The position numbers and the translations under genes are program-made. 64,000 bases of DNA from Sphingopyxis microcysteis (GTDB lineage: Bacteria; Pseudomonadota; Alphaproteobacteria; Sphingomonadales; Sphingomonadaceae), in NCBI RefSeq assembly GCF_012274265.1, contig NZ_JAANYY010000002.1, positions 806,001 to 870,000 on the forward strand. The letters are read 5' to 3'. Shown piece by piece: positions 53,291-63,377 of the stretch. The notes under the pieces are model-generated. The model did not search any database. It was given only the letters and a program-made list of their open reading frames with translations, and had not been told where the DNA came from. Within the stretch, counting starts at the first letter, position 1. Each line of letters opens with the position of its first letter.

Positions 53291-53784
53291 GCACGATCCT
53301 CCCCGGAACGGGGAGGGGGACCATCCGTAGGATGGTGGAGGGGCCGCAAGCTATCGGCCAAGGCGAGGATGGACTGCGCGGTCGCCGCCGCATCCCTCAA
53401 AACGTCAACAGCCGCTATTCGCACGATGCGCCATCCTCTCTCGTTCAAAATCTTGTCGCGCCTTGCATCTCGTTCTGGGCGATCGTCAAAATCATGCGCC
53501 AGTCCATCAACCTCGACGAGCATCCGAATCTCGACACATGCGAAATCGGCAATATAGTCGAGCACGGGAAACTGACGCCGAAATTTCAGTCCGGTGCGCT
53601 TGCCGCGGAGCTCGCGCCATAACAGCCCCTCAGGCAACGTCATTGCCCGCCGCAGCTTGCGTGCGAGCTTAACCGTCTTTTCAGGCGCACCCAAAGTCCG
53701 ATGCCGCACCCGTCCCAAATCCTCCCCGGAACGGGGAGGGGGACCGCCCGAAGGGTGGTGGAGGGGCCGGGCGCTATCGGTCAT
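53287..53784 (-). CDS. DUF559 domain (endonuclease-like) protein with repeat-derived ends
   Basis: A 165-residue protein. The core, about residues 28-140, is a DUF559/very-short-patch-repair-like fold: LARKLRRAMTLPEGLLWREL, FRRQFPVLDYIADFAC, VEVDGLAHD and RDKILNERGWRIVRI. No activity is proven for the family. Both ends are encoded by copies of the palindromic repeat: PLHHPSGGPPPRSGED near the start and [18 protein letters not shown] at the end. It sits between the two carboxylase subunit genes and overlaps the alpha-subunit start by 4 bp. GTG 53709 would omit the N-terminal repeat and is a real alternative start. Confidence 0.75.
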   Translation of the reverse strand: MTDSARPLHHPSGGPPPRSGEDLGRVRHRTLGAPEKTVKLARKLRRAMTLPEGLLWRELRGKRTGLKFRRQFPVLDYIADFACVEIRMLVEVDGLAHDFDDRPERDARRDKILNERGWRIVRIAAVDVLRDAAATAQSILALADSLRPLHHPTDGPPPRSGEDRA

Positions 53785-53860
53785 GCACACGCTCTAGATG
53801 GCGAGGTTTCGACCCCTCCGTCACCGCTTCGCGGCGCCACCTCCCCGTTCCGGGGAGGAA
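53719..53860. repeat. Pair of palindromic repeats upstream of the DUF559 core
   Basis: Two units in opposite orientation at about 53719-53766 and 53813-53860, sharing CCTCCCCGGAACGGGGAGG arms with the unit at 53294-53343. One lies inside the DUF559 reading frame, the other between that gene and the carboxylase beta gene. Confidence 0.75.
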
Positions 53861-53878
53861 GTTGATCGCCCGTACCCA

Positions 53879-55477
53879 TCACATCCGGAACACGCCGAAC
53901 CCGCGGTCCTCGACCGGGGCATTCAGCGTTGCGGCGAAGGCCAGCCCCAGCACGTCGCGCGTCTGCGCGGGGTCGATGATGCCATCGTCCCAGAGCCGCG
54001 CGGTCGCGTGGTAGGGGTTGCCTTCATCCTCATATTTCTGCCGGATCGGCGCCTTGAAGGCTTCGGCCTCCCCAAGCGTCCATTTCTCCGCATCGCGGTG
54101 CACCGTCGCCAGCACGCTCGCCGCCTGCTCGCCGCCCATCACCGAAATCCGCGCATTGGGCCAGGTGAACAAAAACCGCGGCGAATAGGCCCGCCCGCAC
54201 ATGCCGTAATTGCCCGCCCCGAAGCTGCCGCCGATCAGCACGGTGATCTTCGGAACCGTTGCCGTGGCAACCGCCGTCACCAGCTTTGCGCCATGCTTGG
54301 CGATCCCCTCGGCCTCATATTTGCCGCCGACCATGAAGCCGCTGATATTCTGGAGGAAGAGCAGGGGGATGCGGCGCTGCTGCGCCAGTTCGATGAAATG
54401 CGCGCCCTTGACCGCAGATTCGCTGAACAGCACACCATTGTTCGCGAGGATCGCGACGGGGATGCCCCAGATATGCGCGAAGCCGCAGACGAGCGTCGCG
54501 CCGTAATTAGCCTTAAACTCGTGAAACTCGCTGCCGTCGACGATGCGCGCGATGACCTCGTGCACATCATAGGGCGCGCGGACGTCGTCGGGGACGACGC
54601 CATAGATTTCCTCGGCGGCATATTTGGGCGGGCGCGGGGTCTTCATCGGCACCTCGAAACCCTTGTCTTCGCCCAAGTGGCTGACGATGTCGCGGACGAT
54701 CGTCAGCGCATGTTCGTCATTCTCGGCGAGGTGGTCGACCACGCCCGACTTCTTGGCGTGGAGGTCGCCGCCGCCAAGATCCTCGGCGCTGATCTCTTCG
54801 CCCGTCGCGGCCTTGACCAGCGGTGGCCCGGCGAGGAAGATCGTACCCTGATTGCGCACGATGACGGTTTCGTCGGACATTGCCGGTACATAGGCGCCGC
54901 CCGCGGTGCAGCTGCCCATGACGCAGGCGATCTGCGGGATGCGCCGCGCCGACATATTCGCCTGATTGAAAAAGATGCGCCCGAAATGGTCGCGGTCGGG
55001 AAACACCTGATCCTGATGCGGCAGGTTGGCGCCACCGCTGTCGACGAGGTAGATACAGGGCAGCCGGTTCTCGAGCGCAATTTCCTGCGCGCGCAAGTGC
55101 TTTTTGACGGTCAGCGGATAGTAAGTGCCGCCCTTCACCGTTGCGTCGTTGCACACGATCATGCACTGGCGCCCCGACACGCGGCCGATGCCGCAGATCA
55201 GCCCGGCGCCCGGCACTTCGCCATCATAAAGGTCATTGGCTGCCAGCTGGCCGATCTCGAGAAACGGCGAACCGGGATCGAGCAGGCGTTCGACGCGCTC
55301 ACGCGGGAGCAGCTTGCCGCGGCTCGTGTGCCGCTCGCGCGACTTTTCATTGCCGCCGAGCGCCGCTTCGGCGACGCGCGCGCGCAAGTCGTCGGTCAGC
55401 GCGCGATTATGCGCGCTGCGGGTGCGATATTCGTCGCTGTCCGCGTTGATGCTGGTGCCAAGGACCGGTGCGCTCAC
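53879..55477 (-). CDS. liuB: Methylcrotonyl-CoA carboxylase carboxyltransferase subunit beta
   Basis: A 532-residue carboxyltransferase that moves CO2 from carboxybiotin to 3-methylcrotonyl-CoA. Characteristic blocks are [75 protein letters not shown] and [20 protein letters not shown]. The [15 protein letters not shown] and ANLPHQDEVFPD-like sequences favour MCC over propionyl-CoA carboxylase. It overlaps the small membrane protein gene upstream by 4 bp. Confidence 0.93.
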   Translation of the reverse strand: MSAPVLGTSINADSDEYRTRSAHNRALTDDLRARVAEAALGGNEKSRERHTSRGKLLPRERVERLLDPGSPFLEIGQLAANDLYDGEVPGAGLICGIGRVSGRQCMIVCNDATVKGGTYYPLTVKKHLRAQEIALENRLPCIYLVDSGGANLPHQDQVFPDRDHFGRIFFNQANMSARRIPQIACVMGSCTAGGAYVPAMSDETVIVRNQGTIFLAGPPLVKAATGEEISAEDLGGGDLHAKKSGVVDHLAENDEHALTIVRDIVSHLGEDKGFEVPMKTPRPPKYAAEEIYGVVPDDVRAPYDVHEVIARIVDGSEFHEFKANYGATLVCGFAHIWGIPVAILANNGVLFSESAVKGAHFIELAQQRRIPLLFLQNISGFMVGGKYEAEGIAKHGAKLVTAVATATVPKITVLIGGSFGAGNYGMCGRAYSPRFLFTWPNARISVMGGEQAASVLATVHRDAEKWTLGEAEAFKAPIRQKYEDEGNPYHATARLWDDGIIDPAQTRDVLGLAFAATLNAPVEDRGFGVFRM

Positions 55478-55746
55478 TGTACAGATTCTCCCTGCATATC
55501 GTCCGGACGATCCGGTTTATCCTTCTGGATCAGATAGCGATAGACGCCGACCATATTGATGATCAGCAGTGCGATATTCTGCCACCCGATGCCTTCGCTG
55601 TCGGGGTTCAGGAAACCCCATATGATCAGCGCGATGCTGGCGGTGACAAAGATAACGAACGCCCAGCCGGTGTGTCGGCGGCCAAGGTTGAGCGAGACGA
55701 TCAGCGCCGCGAGCGTCGACGCGCCGGCGCCGTAATATTGTAGCAT
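55474..55746 (-). CDS. Small membrane protein in the leucine operon (1)
   Basis: A 90-residue protein with three predicted membrane helices and a charged C-terminal tail ([18 protein letters not shown]). No known motif was recognised. It overlaps liuB by 4 bp. The start is ATG 55746, or GTG 55767, which would overlap the preceding gene. Confidence 0.7.
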   Translation of the reverse strand: MLQYYGAGASTLAALIVSLNLGRRHTGWAFVIFVTASIALIIWGFLNPDSEGIGWQNIALLIINMVGVYRYLIQKDKPDRPDDMQGESVQ

Positions 55747-55763
55747 ATCAAGCAAGCCACCGC

Positions 55764-56114
55764 TCACCCGCTGCCGCCGATCAGTGCGAACACGCCCGAA
55801 AGCGTCAGGATCGGCCAGCCAATATGCTGCCCGCGGGTATAGAGCGCGTCGGCGAGCCCGACCGCGACCCACGCCGCGCCGACCAGCTGGATCAGCGCGC
55901 GCGGTGTCCCCGGCCATACCACCGTGGCCGCTGACACCAGCATCAGCAGCGACATCGCGTGCCAGGCGAAGCGAAACACGCGGCGCGCGAGGAGGACCGC
56001 CATGATGCCCTGATCGAGTTCGAGCAGCGGCCGGATCAGCCGCTTTTCGCCCAGTGCGCCGTGCACCAGCGCCGTCGTCGCCATGAAGGCCGCCGACAGC
56101 CAGAGCCAGATCAT
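55764..56114 (-). CDS. Small membrane protein in the leucine operon (2)
   Basis: A 116-residue hydrophobic protein with four predicted helices, beginning [20 protein letters not shown]. It overlaps the isovaleryl-CoA dehydrogenase stop by 4 bp (ATGA). Function unknown. Its tight coupling within a catabolic operon is unusual but clear. Confidence 0.75.
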   Translation of the reverse strand: MIWLWLSAAFMATTALVHGALGEKRLIRPLLELDQGIMAVLLARRVFRFAWHAMSLLMLVSAATVVWPGTPRALIQLVGAAWVAVGLADALYTRGQHIGWPILTLSGVFALIGGSG

Positions 56115-57280
56115 GCGCCGGCGCCGATGAGTTCGCGGCCGATCAGCATGCGGCGGATCTCGTTGGTCCCCGCGCCGATGTCGAGCAGCTTGGCGTCGCG
56201 CCAGTAGCGCTCGACCGGCCAGTCCTTGGTATAGCCCGCGCCGCCGAGCGCCTGGATCGCTTCGCCCGCGACCTTCACCGCATTCTCGCTCGCGAGCAGG
56301 ATCGCTCCCGCGGCGTCGAAGCGCGTCGTCTGCCCGGCATCGCACGCCTTGGCGACGTTATAGACATAGGAGCGCGCCGACTGGAGCATCACATACATGT
56401 CGGCGACCTTGGCCTGCATCAGCTGGAACGACCCAATCGGTTTGCCGAACTGCTTGCGTTCACGAACATAGGGAATGACGGTGTCGAGGCACGCCTGCAT
56501 GATGCCAAGCTGGAGCCCGGCGAGCACGACGCGCTCATAGTCGAGCCCCGACATCAGGACGCCGACGCCGCCGTTCTCGGGGCCCATGACCTGTTCTTCG
56601 GACACTTCGCAGTCGGTGAACACCAGCTCGGCGGTCGGCGAACCGCGCATCCCGACCTTGTCGATCTTTTGCCCGATGCTGAACCCCGGCATATCCTTTT
56701 CGATCAGGAAGGCGGTGATGCCGCGCGACCCGGCCTCGGGGCTGGTCTTGGCATAAACGACCAGCGTGTCGGCATGGCTCGCGTTGGTGATCCAAAATTT
56801 GGTGCCGTTGAGGACATAGCCGCCCTGAACCCGCTCCGCTTTCAGCTTCATCGATACGACGTCGCTGCCCGCGCCCGCTTCGGACATTGCCAAGCTGCCG
56901 ACATGCTCGCCCGAAATTAGCTTGGGCAGGTATTTCGCTTTCTGTTCGGCATTACCCCAGCGGCGGATCTGGTTGACGCACAGGTTCGAATGCGCGCCGT
57001 AGGACAGGCCGATCGCACCCGATGCCCGCGATACCTCTTCGACCGCGATGACATGTTCGAGATAGCCGAGGCCGAGGCCGCCAGATTCTTCCTCGACCGT
57101 GATGCCGTGGAGCCCCAGCTCACCCATCTGCGTCCAGAGTTCGTCACGCGGGAACCAGTCGTCGGCGTCGGCCTTGGCGGCGAGCGGGGCGATCTGTTCG
57201 TCGGCGAAGCGGGCGGTGGTGTCGCGGATCATGTCGGCGGTTTCGCCGAGCGCGAAATCGAAATCGGGGGTGGCGCGCAT
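56111..57280 (-). CDS. liuA: Isovaleryl-CoA dehydrogenase
   Basis: Oxidises isovaleryl-CoA to 3-methylcrotonyl-CoA in leucine breakdown, with FAD. The protein has 389 residues. LGITVEEE-like [34 protein letters not shown] and [15 protein letters not shown] are acyl-CoA dehydrogenase blocks. The catalytic glutamate is in [11 protein letters not shown], its place in IVD, unlike the C-terminal position in other acyl-CoA dehydrogenases. It is the first gene of the operon that contains both carboxylase subunits. Confidence 0.94.
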   Translation of the reverse strand: MRATPDFDFALGETADMIRDTTARFADEQIAPLAAKADADDWFPRDELWTQMGELGLHGITVEEESGGLGLGYLEHVIAVEEVSRASGAIGLSYGAHSNLCVNQIRRWGNAEQKAKYLPKLISGEHVGSLAMSEAGAGSDVVSMKLKAERVQGGYVLNGTKFWITNASHADTLVVYAKTSPEAGSRGITAFLIEKDMPGFSIGQKIDKVGMRGSPTAELVFTDCEVSEEQVMGPENGGVGVLMSGLDYERVVLAGLQLGIMQACLDTVIPYVRERKQFGKPIGSFQLMQAKVADMYVMLQSARSYVYNVAKACDAGQTTRFDAAGAILLASENAVKVAGEAIQALGGAGYTKDWPVERYWRDAKLLDIGAGTNEIRRMLIGRELIGAGA

Positions 57281-57354
57281 GGGGGACCTATCGGTTGAGG
57301 AAGGACAGGCGCGATACTGCCCGATTTGTCCAGCATATGGAAATTGAAAGGCCG

Positions 57355-57380
57355 ATAGATTTCGCATAAGTAAAATCTAT
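57355..57380 (+). promoter_or_regulatory. LysR-type operator overlapping the regulator's start codon
   Basis: ATAGATTT (57355-57362) and AAATCTAT (57373-57380) are perfect 8-bp inverted arms around a 10-nt centre, which fits the T-N11-A layout of LysR binding sites. It lies between divergent liuA and lysR and covers the lysR ATG, so it could repress lysR and activate liuA. Confidence 0.6.
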
Positions 57381-58281
57381 GATAAAGCGCGCGCATATTC
57401 GCCAGTTCCTGGCCGTCGTCGATGCCGGCAGCTTCACCCAAGCCGCTCTGCGAATCCGCGTGACGCAACCGGCGCTGTCCGCCGGGGTCGCCGAACTGGA
57501 AAAGCTGACCGGAGCGCCGCTTTTCATCCGCAACCGGCGCCAGATCCGCCTGACCGAGGCGGGCGGGCGCTTCCTGCCAATCGCGCGCGACCTGGAGCGC
57601 GGTTTCAAGGCGGCTGATGATTTCGGCCGCGATAGCGACCGGTCGGTGACCGAGCTGAAATTCGGCGTGATCCGCTCGGCGCCCGCCGAGTTGTTGCAAG
57701 CGATCATCGCTGCCTTGCGACCCGGCTTTGCCATCGAAATCATTGAAAACAGCGATTCCGAGCTGCGCGCCGCACTCGGCAGCGGGCGGATCAACATGGC
57801 GCTGGTGCCGCTGCGAACGGGCGAGCAAGGCGCGCATGTGGTCCCGCTCTATGACGAGCCGCTCGCCATGTTCATCGCGGCAGATCATCCGCTGGCGGGG
57901 CGTATCGCGGTTGGTCCCGAGGAATTGGCCGCCGAAACGATGATCGCGCGCCGCGCATGCGAATTTCTGGGCGCGACGAGCCGCTTCTTCACGCGCCACG
58001 GCGTCCGCCCCCGCTTTGCCCTGCGCAGCGAAAGCGACGAGCGCTGCCTGCGCATGGTCGCAGCAGGGATCGGCATCACCACCGCGCCGGTGTCGCTGGC
58101 GATCGAAGGCATCGTCCCGCTGAAGGTTACGGGTTATGATTTCCGGCGCGAGCTGGGGCTGCTCGTCGACCCGGCATGGGCGTCGCTACCCGATGTCGAT
58201 CCGCGGCTGGTGCATGCTCGCGAAATGGTGAGGGCCATTGCCGCCGATTGGCGCCGGACACGGGTCGACGCCGCGGCATGA
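57379..58281 (+). CDS. LysR-family transcriptional regulator
   Basis: A 300-residue regulator. The N-terminal winged helix-turn-helix starts MIKRAHIRQFLAVVDAGSFT and continues AALRIRVTQPALSAGVAELE. The effector domain (about residues 90-290) has the usual two-lobe pattern. It is transcribed divergently from the leucine operon with a palindrome between, so it is a likely local regulator. The inducer is unknown. Confidence 0.9.
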   Translation: MIKRAHIRQFLAVVDAGSFTQAALRIRVTQPALSAGVAELEKLTGAPLFIRNRRQIRLTEAGGRFLPIARDLERGFKAADDFGRDSDRSVTELKFGVIRSAPAELLQAIIAALRPGFAIEIIENSDSELRAALGSGRINMALVPLRTGEQGAHVVPLYDEPLAMFIAADHPLAGRIAVGPEELAAETMIARRACEFLGATSRFFTRHGVRPRFALRSESDERCLRMVAAGIGITTAPVSLAIEGIVPLKVTGYDFRRELGLLVDPAWASLPDVDPRLVHAREMVRAIAADWRRTRVDAAA

Positions 58282-58362
58282 GGTCGCCCGCACAAGTCTG
58301 GCTTGTACGGGCAAAAGGCCATACAGCTTGATCGTCCTGAGACGCGGAGGCAAGGGCGGGGC

Positions 58363-59268
58363 ATGATCGATACGCTGACCCATCTCGACCGGCTCGAGGC
58401 CGAGAGCATTCATATCATGCGCGAAGTGATGGCCGACGCGGCCAAGCCCGTGATGCTCTACAGCGTGGGCAAGGACAGCGCGGTGATGCTGCATCTCGCG
58501 CGCAAGGCCTTCTATCCCTCGCCGCCGCCGTTCCCGTTGCTCCATGTCGATACGACGTGGAAATTCAAGGCGATGTACGAATTGCGCGACCGGATGGCCG
58601 CGGAATCGGGCATGGAACTCATCGTCTATCAGAACCCGGAAGCCAAGGAGCGCGGGATCAACCCGTTCGACCATGGCCCGCTGCACACCGACATGTGGAA
58701 GACCGAGGGGCTCAAGCAGGCGCTCGACCTACACGGCTTCGACGTCGCCTTCGGCGGCGCGCGCCGCGACGAGGAAAAGAGCCGCGCCAAGGAGCGCATC
58801 TTCTCGTTCCGCACCGCGAGCCACGGCTGGGATCCCAAGAAGCAGCGGCCCGAACTGTGGAACCTCTACAATGCGCGCAAGGCGAAGGGCGAGAGTATCC
58901 GCGTCTTCCCGATCTCGAACTGGACCGAGCTCGACATCTGGCAATATATCGCGCGCGAGAATATCCCGATCGTGCCGCTTTATTTCGCCGCGCCGCGCCC
59001 GACGGTGGAGCGCGACGGCTTGCTGCTGATGGTCGACGATGATCGTTTTCCGTTGAAGGACGGCGAGGTGCCGGTCGAGCGATCGGTGCGTTTCCGCACC
59101 CTCGGCTGCTATCCCCTGACGGGCGCGGTCGAGAGCGAGGCATCGACGCTAAGCGAAGTCATTCAGGAAATGCTGCTGACGACCACCAGCGAACGGCAGG
59201 GCCGGATCATCGACAAGGATGGCGGCGATGCATCGATGGAGAAAAAGAAGCAGGAGGGGTATTTCTGA
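58363..59268 (+). CDS. cysD: Sulfate adenylyltransferase subunit 2
   Basis: ATP sulfurylase small subunit, 301 residues, forming adenosine 5'-phosphosulfate with the CysN part. The PP-loop motif is [15 protein letters not shown] near residue 30. [18 protein letters not shown] and [17 protein letters not shown] are family blocks, and [16 protein letters not shown] lies near the end. The start at [15 protein letters not shown] is supported by a purine-rich region (GGAGGCAAGGGCGGGG) upstream. The stop overlaps cysNC by one base. Confidence 0.95.
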   Translation: MIDTLTHLDRLEAESIHIMREVMADAAKPVMLYSVGKDSAVMLHLARKAFYPSPPPFPLLHVDTTWKFKAMYELRDRMAAESGMELIVYQNPEAKERGINPFDHGPLHTDMWKTEGLKQALDLHGFDVAFGGARRDEEKSRAKERIFSFRTASHGWDPKKQRPELWNLYNARKAKGESIRVFPISNWTELDIWQYIARENIPIVPLYFAAPRPTVERDGLLLMVDDDRFPLKDGEVPVERSVRFRTLGCYPLTGAVESEASTLSEVIQEMLLTTTSERQGRIIDKDGGDASMEKKKQEGYF

Positions 59269-61169
59269 TGGCCGACCCTGTTTACGTCACCGACGCACTC
59301 ATTGCCGAGGACATCGACGCCTATCTCGCAGGGCATGAGAAGAAGTCGCTGCTGCGCTTCATCACCTGCGGCTCGGTCGACGACGGCAAATCGACGCTGA
59401 TCGGGCGGCTGCTTTACGACAGCAAGATGATCTTCGAGGACCAGCTTGCCGCGCTCGAAGCCGACAGCAAGCGCGTCGGCACGCAGGGGCAGGAGATCGA
59501 CTTTGCGCTGCTCGTCGACGGCCTCGCCGCCGAGCGCGAGCAGGGGATCACGATCGACGTCGCCTACCGCTTTTTCACGACCGAGAAGCGTAAGTTCATC
59601 GTCGCCGACACGCCGGGGCACGAACAATATACGCGCAACATGGTCACCGGCGCCTCGACCGCCGATCTTGCCGTCATCCTGATCGACGCGCGCAAGGGCG
59701 TGCTCACCCAGACGCGCCGCCACAGCTTTCTCGCGCACCTGATCGGCATCAAGCATATCGTGCTCGCGGTGAACAAGATGGACCTTGTTGGTTACGACAA
59801 GACGGTGTTCGAGCGCATTTTGCTGAGTTATCGGGCGTTTGCGAGCGAGATTGGCATCACCAACTTCACCGCGATCCCGATCTCGGGCTTCAAGGGCGAC
59901 AATATTACCGCGCTGTCGGACAATATGCCTTGGTTCAAGGGGCCCGCGCTGATCGAGCATCTCGAGAATGTTGAGATCGGCGCCGCCGCCGATGAAGCCA
60001 AGCCGTTCCGTCTGCCGGTGCAATGGGTCAACCGCCCGAACCTGGATTTCCGCGGCTTCTCGGGTCAGCTTGCGAGCGGCAAGGTTCGCCCCGGCGATGC
60101 CGTACGCATCCTGCCGAGCGGCAAGACGACGACGGTCGACCGCATCGTCACGCTCGGTGGCAATCTCGATGAAGCCGTCGCGGGTCAGTCGGTGACGCTG
60201 ACGCTGGCCGACGAAGTCGATTGCTCGCGCGGTGACGTGATCGCTGCCGCCGACAATCCGCCCGAAGCCGCCGACCAGTTCGAGGCGACGCTCGTCTGGA
60301 TGGCCGATGAGGCGATGATCCCGGGGCGCGCCTATTGGCTGAAGCTCGCGACGCAGAGCGTGTCGGCAACGGTGCAGGCGCCGAAATATGAGATCAACGT
60401 CAACACGCTCGACCATCTCGCGGCAAAGACGCTCGACCTCAACGGTATCGGTGTCGTCGAGCTGTCGACCGATAAGCCGATCACATTCGAAGCCTATGGC
60501 GACAACCGCACGCTCGGTGGCTTCATCCTGATCGACAAGCTCACCAACGCGACCGTCGCCGCGGGCATGCTGCACTTCAGCCTCCGCCGCGCCCAAAATG
60601 TCCATTGGCAGGCAAGCGACGTCGACCGCGACATGCGCGCGAACCTGAAAAACCAGCGCCCCGCGCTGCTCTGGTTCACCGGCCTGTCGGGATCGGGCAA
60701 GTCGACGATCGCCAATCTGGTCGAAAAGAAGCTGCACCGGATGAACCGGCACAGCTTCCTGCTCGACGGTGACAATGTCCGGCATGGGCTGAACCGCGAC
60801 CTCGGGTTTACCGAGGCCGACCGGATCGAAAATATCCGCCGCGTCGGCGAGGTTGCGAAGCTGATGACCGATGCCGGGCTGATCGTCATCACCGCCTTCA
60901 TCTCGCCCTTCCGCGCCGAGCGGGAGATGGTGCGCGCGATGCTGCCCGCGGGCGAGTTCATCGAGGTGTTTATCGATACGCCGCTCGCCGAAGCCGAACG
61001 CCGGGACGTCAAAGGCCTCTACAAAAAGGCGCGCGCCGGGCAGCTCAAGAATTTCACCGGGATCGACAGCCCCTATGAGGCGCCCGAGAATCCCGAAATT
61101 CGTATCGACACAACTGCGATGACGCCCGAGGAAGCCGCAGACCTGATCATTGATCGCTTGCTGGGATAG
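59268..61169 (+). CDS. cysNC: Bifunctional sulfate adenylyltransferase subunit 1 / adenylylsulfate kinase
   Basis: A 633-residue fusion. The CysN GTPase part has GSVDDGKST (from residue 35), [12 protein letters not shown] and NKMD. The APS-kinase part has its P-loop GLSGSGKST from residue 472 and [15 protein letters not shown]. It regulates and drives APS formation, then makes PAPS. The fusion is common in alphaproteobacteria. Coupled to cysD by TGATG, with cysQ 2 bp downstream. Confidence 0.96.
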   Translation: MADPVYVTDALIAEDIDAYLAGHEKKSLLRFITCGSVDDGKSTLIGRLLYDSKMIFEDQLAALEADSKRVGTQGQEIDFALLVDGLAAEREQGITIDVAYRFFTTEKRKFIVADTPGHEQYTRNMVTGASTADLAVILIDARKGVLTQTRRHSFLAHLIGIKHIVLAVNKMDLVGYDKTVFERILLSYRAFASEIGITNFTAIPISGFKGDNITALSDNMPWFKGPALIEHLENVEIGAAADEAKPFRLPVQWVNRPNLDFRGFSGQLASGKVRPGDAVRILPSGKTTTVDRIVTLGGNLDEAVAGQSVTLTLADEVDCSRGDVIAAADNPPEAADQFEATLVWMADEAMIPGRAYWLKLATQSVSATVQAPKYEINVNTLDHLAAKTLDLNGIGVVELSTDKPITFEAYGDNRTLGGFILIDKLTNATVAAGMLHFSLRRAQNVHWQASDVDRDMRANLKNQRPALLWFTGLSGSGKSTIANLVEKKLHRMNRHSFLLDGDNVRHGLNRDLGFTEADRIENIRRVGEVAKLMTDAGLIVITAFISPFRAEREMVRAMLPAGEFIEVFIDTPLAEAERRDVKGLYKKARAGQLKNFTGIDSPYEAPENPEIRIDTTAMTPEEAADLIIDRLLG

Positions 61170-61171
61170 AC

Positions 61172-61921
61172 ATGACCGCGGGGGAAAGCGACGAGCAACT
61201 GGCCGAACGGCTCGCGACCACAGCGGGTGCGATCCTGCTCGACCTGCGCGCGCTCGGAGAGTTTGAAGGCAAGGCGCTGGGCAAGGCGGGCGATGAGCAA
61301 GCGAATGCGATGCTGTGCCGCGAAATTCGCGCCACACGCCCCGGCGACGCGCTCTTGTCCGAAGAGGAAAAGGACAACCTCGCGCGCCGGAATAACGCGC
61401 GCGTGTGGATCATCGACCCGCTCGACGGTACGCGCGAATATGGCGAGGGACGCGACGACTGGGCGGTGCATGTTGCGCTCGCTGTCGATGGCGTGGCGAC
61501 GGTCGGCGCGGTGGCGCTGCCCGGGCTCGGCATCACGCTGACCTCAGGCGCGCCGGTTCCGCTCCGCCCCGCGAACAGTCCGCTGCGGATGCTGGTCAGC
61601 CGTACGCGGCCCGCTGCCGAAGCGGTGTTTGTTGCCGAAAGGGTCGGCGCAGAACTGGTCGGCATGGGGTCGGCAGGGGCAAAAGCGATGGCCGTCGTGC
61701 GCGGTGAGGCCGACATCTACCTCCACACCGGTGGCCAATATGAGTGGGACAATTGCGCCCCGGTCGCGGTTGCGCAGGCGGCAGGGCTGCACGTCAGCCG
61801 CGTCGATGGATCGCCGATCCGCTACAATAAGCCCGACACCTACCTGCCCGATTTGCTGGTTTGCCGGAAGGAGCTGGCGGGCGAGGTGTTGCGACTGGCG
61901 GCGGGGTTTGAGGCCGCATAG
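61172..61921 (+). CDS. cysQ: 3'(2'),5'-bisphosphate nucleotidase
   Basis: A 249-residue lithium-sensitive phosphatase that clears PAP formed from PAPS. The metal site is WIIDPLDGTREYGEGRDDWAV, with LLSEEEKDN upstream as the acidic ligand, and the second signature is YEWDNCAPVAVAQAAGLHVS. It follows cysNC directly, completing the sulfate-activation operon. Confidence 0.93.
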   Translation: MTAGESDEQLAERLATTAGAILLDLRALGEFEGKALGKAGDEQANAMLCREIRATRPGDALLSEEEKDNLARRNNARVWIIDPLDGTREYGEGRDDWAVHVALAVDGVATVGAVALPGLGITLTSGAPVPLRPANSPLRMLVSRTRPAAEAVFVAERVGAELVGMGSAGAKAMAVVRGEADIYLHTGGQYEWDNCAPVAVAQAAGLHVSRVDGSPIRYNKPDTYLPDLLVCRKELAGEVLRLAAGFEAA

Positions 61922-61965
61922 CTTGGCGTTTCATCGCTGAAACATCTGGTTTCTACCTACAGTCG

Positions 61966-62057
61966 CCGTCGCCCCCGCGAAGGCGGGGGAAGCTGGCGGT
62001 TTACGCAGCGACGAAGGACAATGCCGGTTGCGGCCCCCGCCTTCGCGGGGGCGACGG
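61966..62057. repeat. Perfect 24-bp inverted repeat after cysQ
   Basis: Arms at 61966-61989 and 62034-62057 are identical when inverted. The core GCCCCCGCGAAGGCGGGGG is itself palindromic, and a related sequence (GCCCCCGCGAAGCCGGGGGC) occurs at about 42150-42169 after the serine hydrolase gene. It may terminate the cys operon. Confidence 0.8.
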
Positions 62058-62177
62058 TTTATTGGAACGGCCGCTTTCCGACACAAGGCAGACGACACGT
62101 TCGACGGTTTGCGATTGCCAGCTTTGATGAGGCATTCTAATCCGTTTCATCCAGAAACCGAACACGGGAGACCTGCG

Positions 62178-63317
62178 ATGACCGACCTGCCTGAAACAAA
62201 CCTCACCATGCTGACGCTCGTGAAGCCCGAGGGCCAGCTCGAGGTGTCGCTGGCGCGGCGGCCGATGCCGACCCCCAAGCCGCATGAGGTGCTGGTGAAA
62301 GTGCTGGCGGCGCCGATCAACCCGTCGGACCTCGGCCTGTTGTTCGGCGGCGCCGACATGTCGACGGCGCGCGCCACGACGCAGGACGGGCTGCCCGTGC
62401 TCACCGCCGATGTGCCGCGCGCGGGAATGCGCGCGATGGCGGGACGCGTCGGCGAAGCGATGGCGATCGGCAACGAAGGATGCGGCACCGTCGTCGCGGC
62501 GGGCACATCGCCCGAAGCGCAGGCGCTGATTGGCAAGACCGTCGCGCTGCTCGGCGGTGAGATGTACGCCGAATATCGCTGCCTGCCGGTGCAGATGGTC
62601 ATGCCGCTGCCCGACGGGACCGACCCCGCCGACGGTGCGTCGTGCTTCGTCAATCCGCTGACCAGCCTCGCCTTTACCGAGACGATGCGCATGGAAGGCC
62701 ATAGCGCGATCGTCCACACCGCAGCGGCGTCGAACCTGGGCCAGATGCTCGTCAAGATTTGCGCGAAGGACGGCATCCCGCTGGTCAACATCGTGCGCAG
62801 CGACGCGCAGGTCGACATATTGAAGGGCATCGGGGCGCAATATGTCGTCAACAGCAGCGCTGACGATTTCATGGACCGTCTGATCGACGCGATCGTCGAG
62901 ACGGGCGCGACGATCGGCTTCGACGCAACGGGCGGCGGCAAGCTGGCGGGACAGATCCTGACCGCAATGGAAGCCGCTGCGGTCAAGAAGATGACGACAT
63001 ACAGCCGCTATGGGTCCGACGCGTTCAAACAGGTCTATATCTATGGCGCTCTCGACTTGTCGCCGACGACCTTCTCGGCGCGCAGCTTCGGGCTGACCTG
63101 GGCGCTCGGCGGCTTCCTGCTGACCCCCTTCATGGCGAAAGCGGGGATGGAGGTCGTCGGCCGGATGCGCAAGCGCGTGGTCGACGAGCTGACGACGACG
63201 TTCAAGAGCCACTACAGCCACGAAGTTTCGCTGATCGGCGCGCTCGATGTCGATACGGCGCAGGCCTATAATGCGAAGCGTACGGGCGAGAAATATCTGA
63301 TCAAGCCGCATGGGTAG
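62178..63317 (+). CDS. Medium-chain dehydrogenase/quinone-oxidoreductase-like protein
   Basis: A 379-residue zinc-independent MDR-family protein. The N-terminal GroES-like fold has PHEVLVKVLAAPINPSDLGL. The catalytic domain shows HTAAASNLGQMLVKICAKDG, a variant of the nucleotide-binding AxxGxxG, and IGFDATGGGKLAGQIL. Zinc-ligand residues are absent, as in quinone oxidoreductases. GGGAG stands before the ATG at 62178; upstream in-frame sequence includes repeat DNA and is rejected. Substrate unknown. Confidence 0.85.
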   Translation: MTDLPETNLTMLTLVKPEGQLEVSLARRPMPTPKPHEVLVKVLAAPINPSDLGLLFGGADMSTARATTQDGLPVLTADVPRAGMRAMAGRVGEAMAIGNEGCGTVVAAGTSPEAQALIGKTVALLGGEMYAEYRCLPVQMVMPLPDGTDPADGASCFVNPLTSLAFTETMRMEGHSAIVHTAAASNLGQMLVKICAKDGIPLVNIVRSDAQVDILKGIGAQYVVNSSADDFMDRLIDAIVETGATIGFDATGGGKLAGQILTAMEAAAVKKMTTYSRYGSDAFKQVYIYGALDLSPTTFSARSFGLTWALGGFLLTPFMAKAGMEVVGRMRKRVVDELTTTFKSHYSHEVSLIGALDVDTAQAYNAKRTGEKYLIKPHG

Positions 63318-63377
63318 GGCACGGGGCGGTTCGACCGATAGTCGCCGTCGCCCCACCCCTAAGCAGCCACCCGCATC

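Noticed and set aside
50735..53860. Repeated units as a CRISPR array
   Set aside because: Units are unevenly spaced, inverted, palindromic and lie within or between catabolic genes with no cas genes.
59163..61337. 724-codon open frame opposite cysNC
   Set aside because: Antisense shadow of a confidently identified fusion enzyme.
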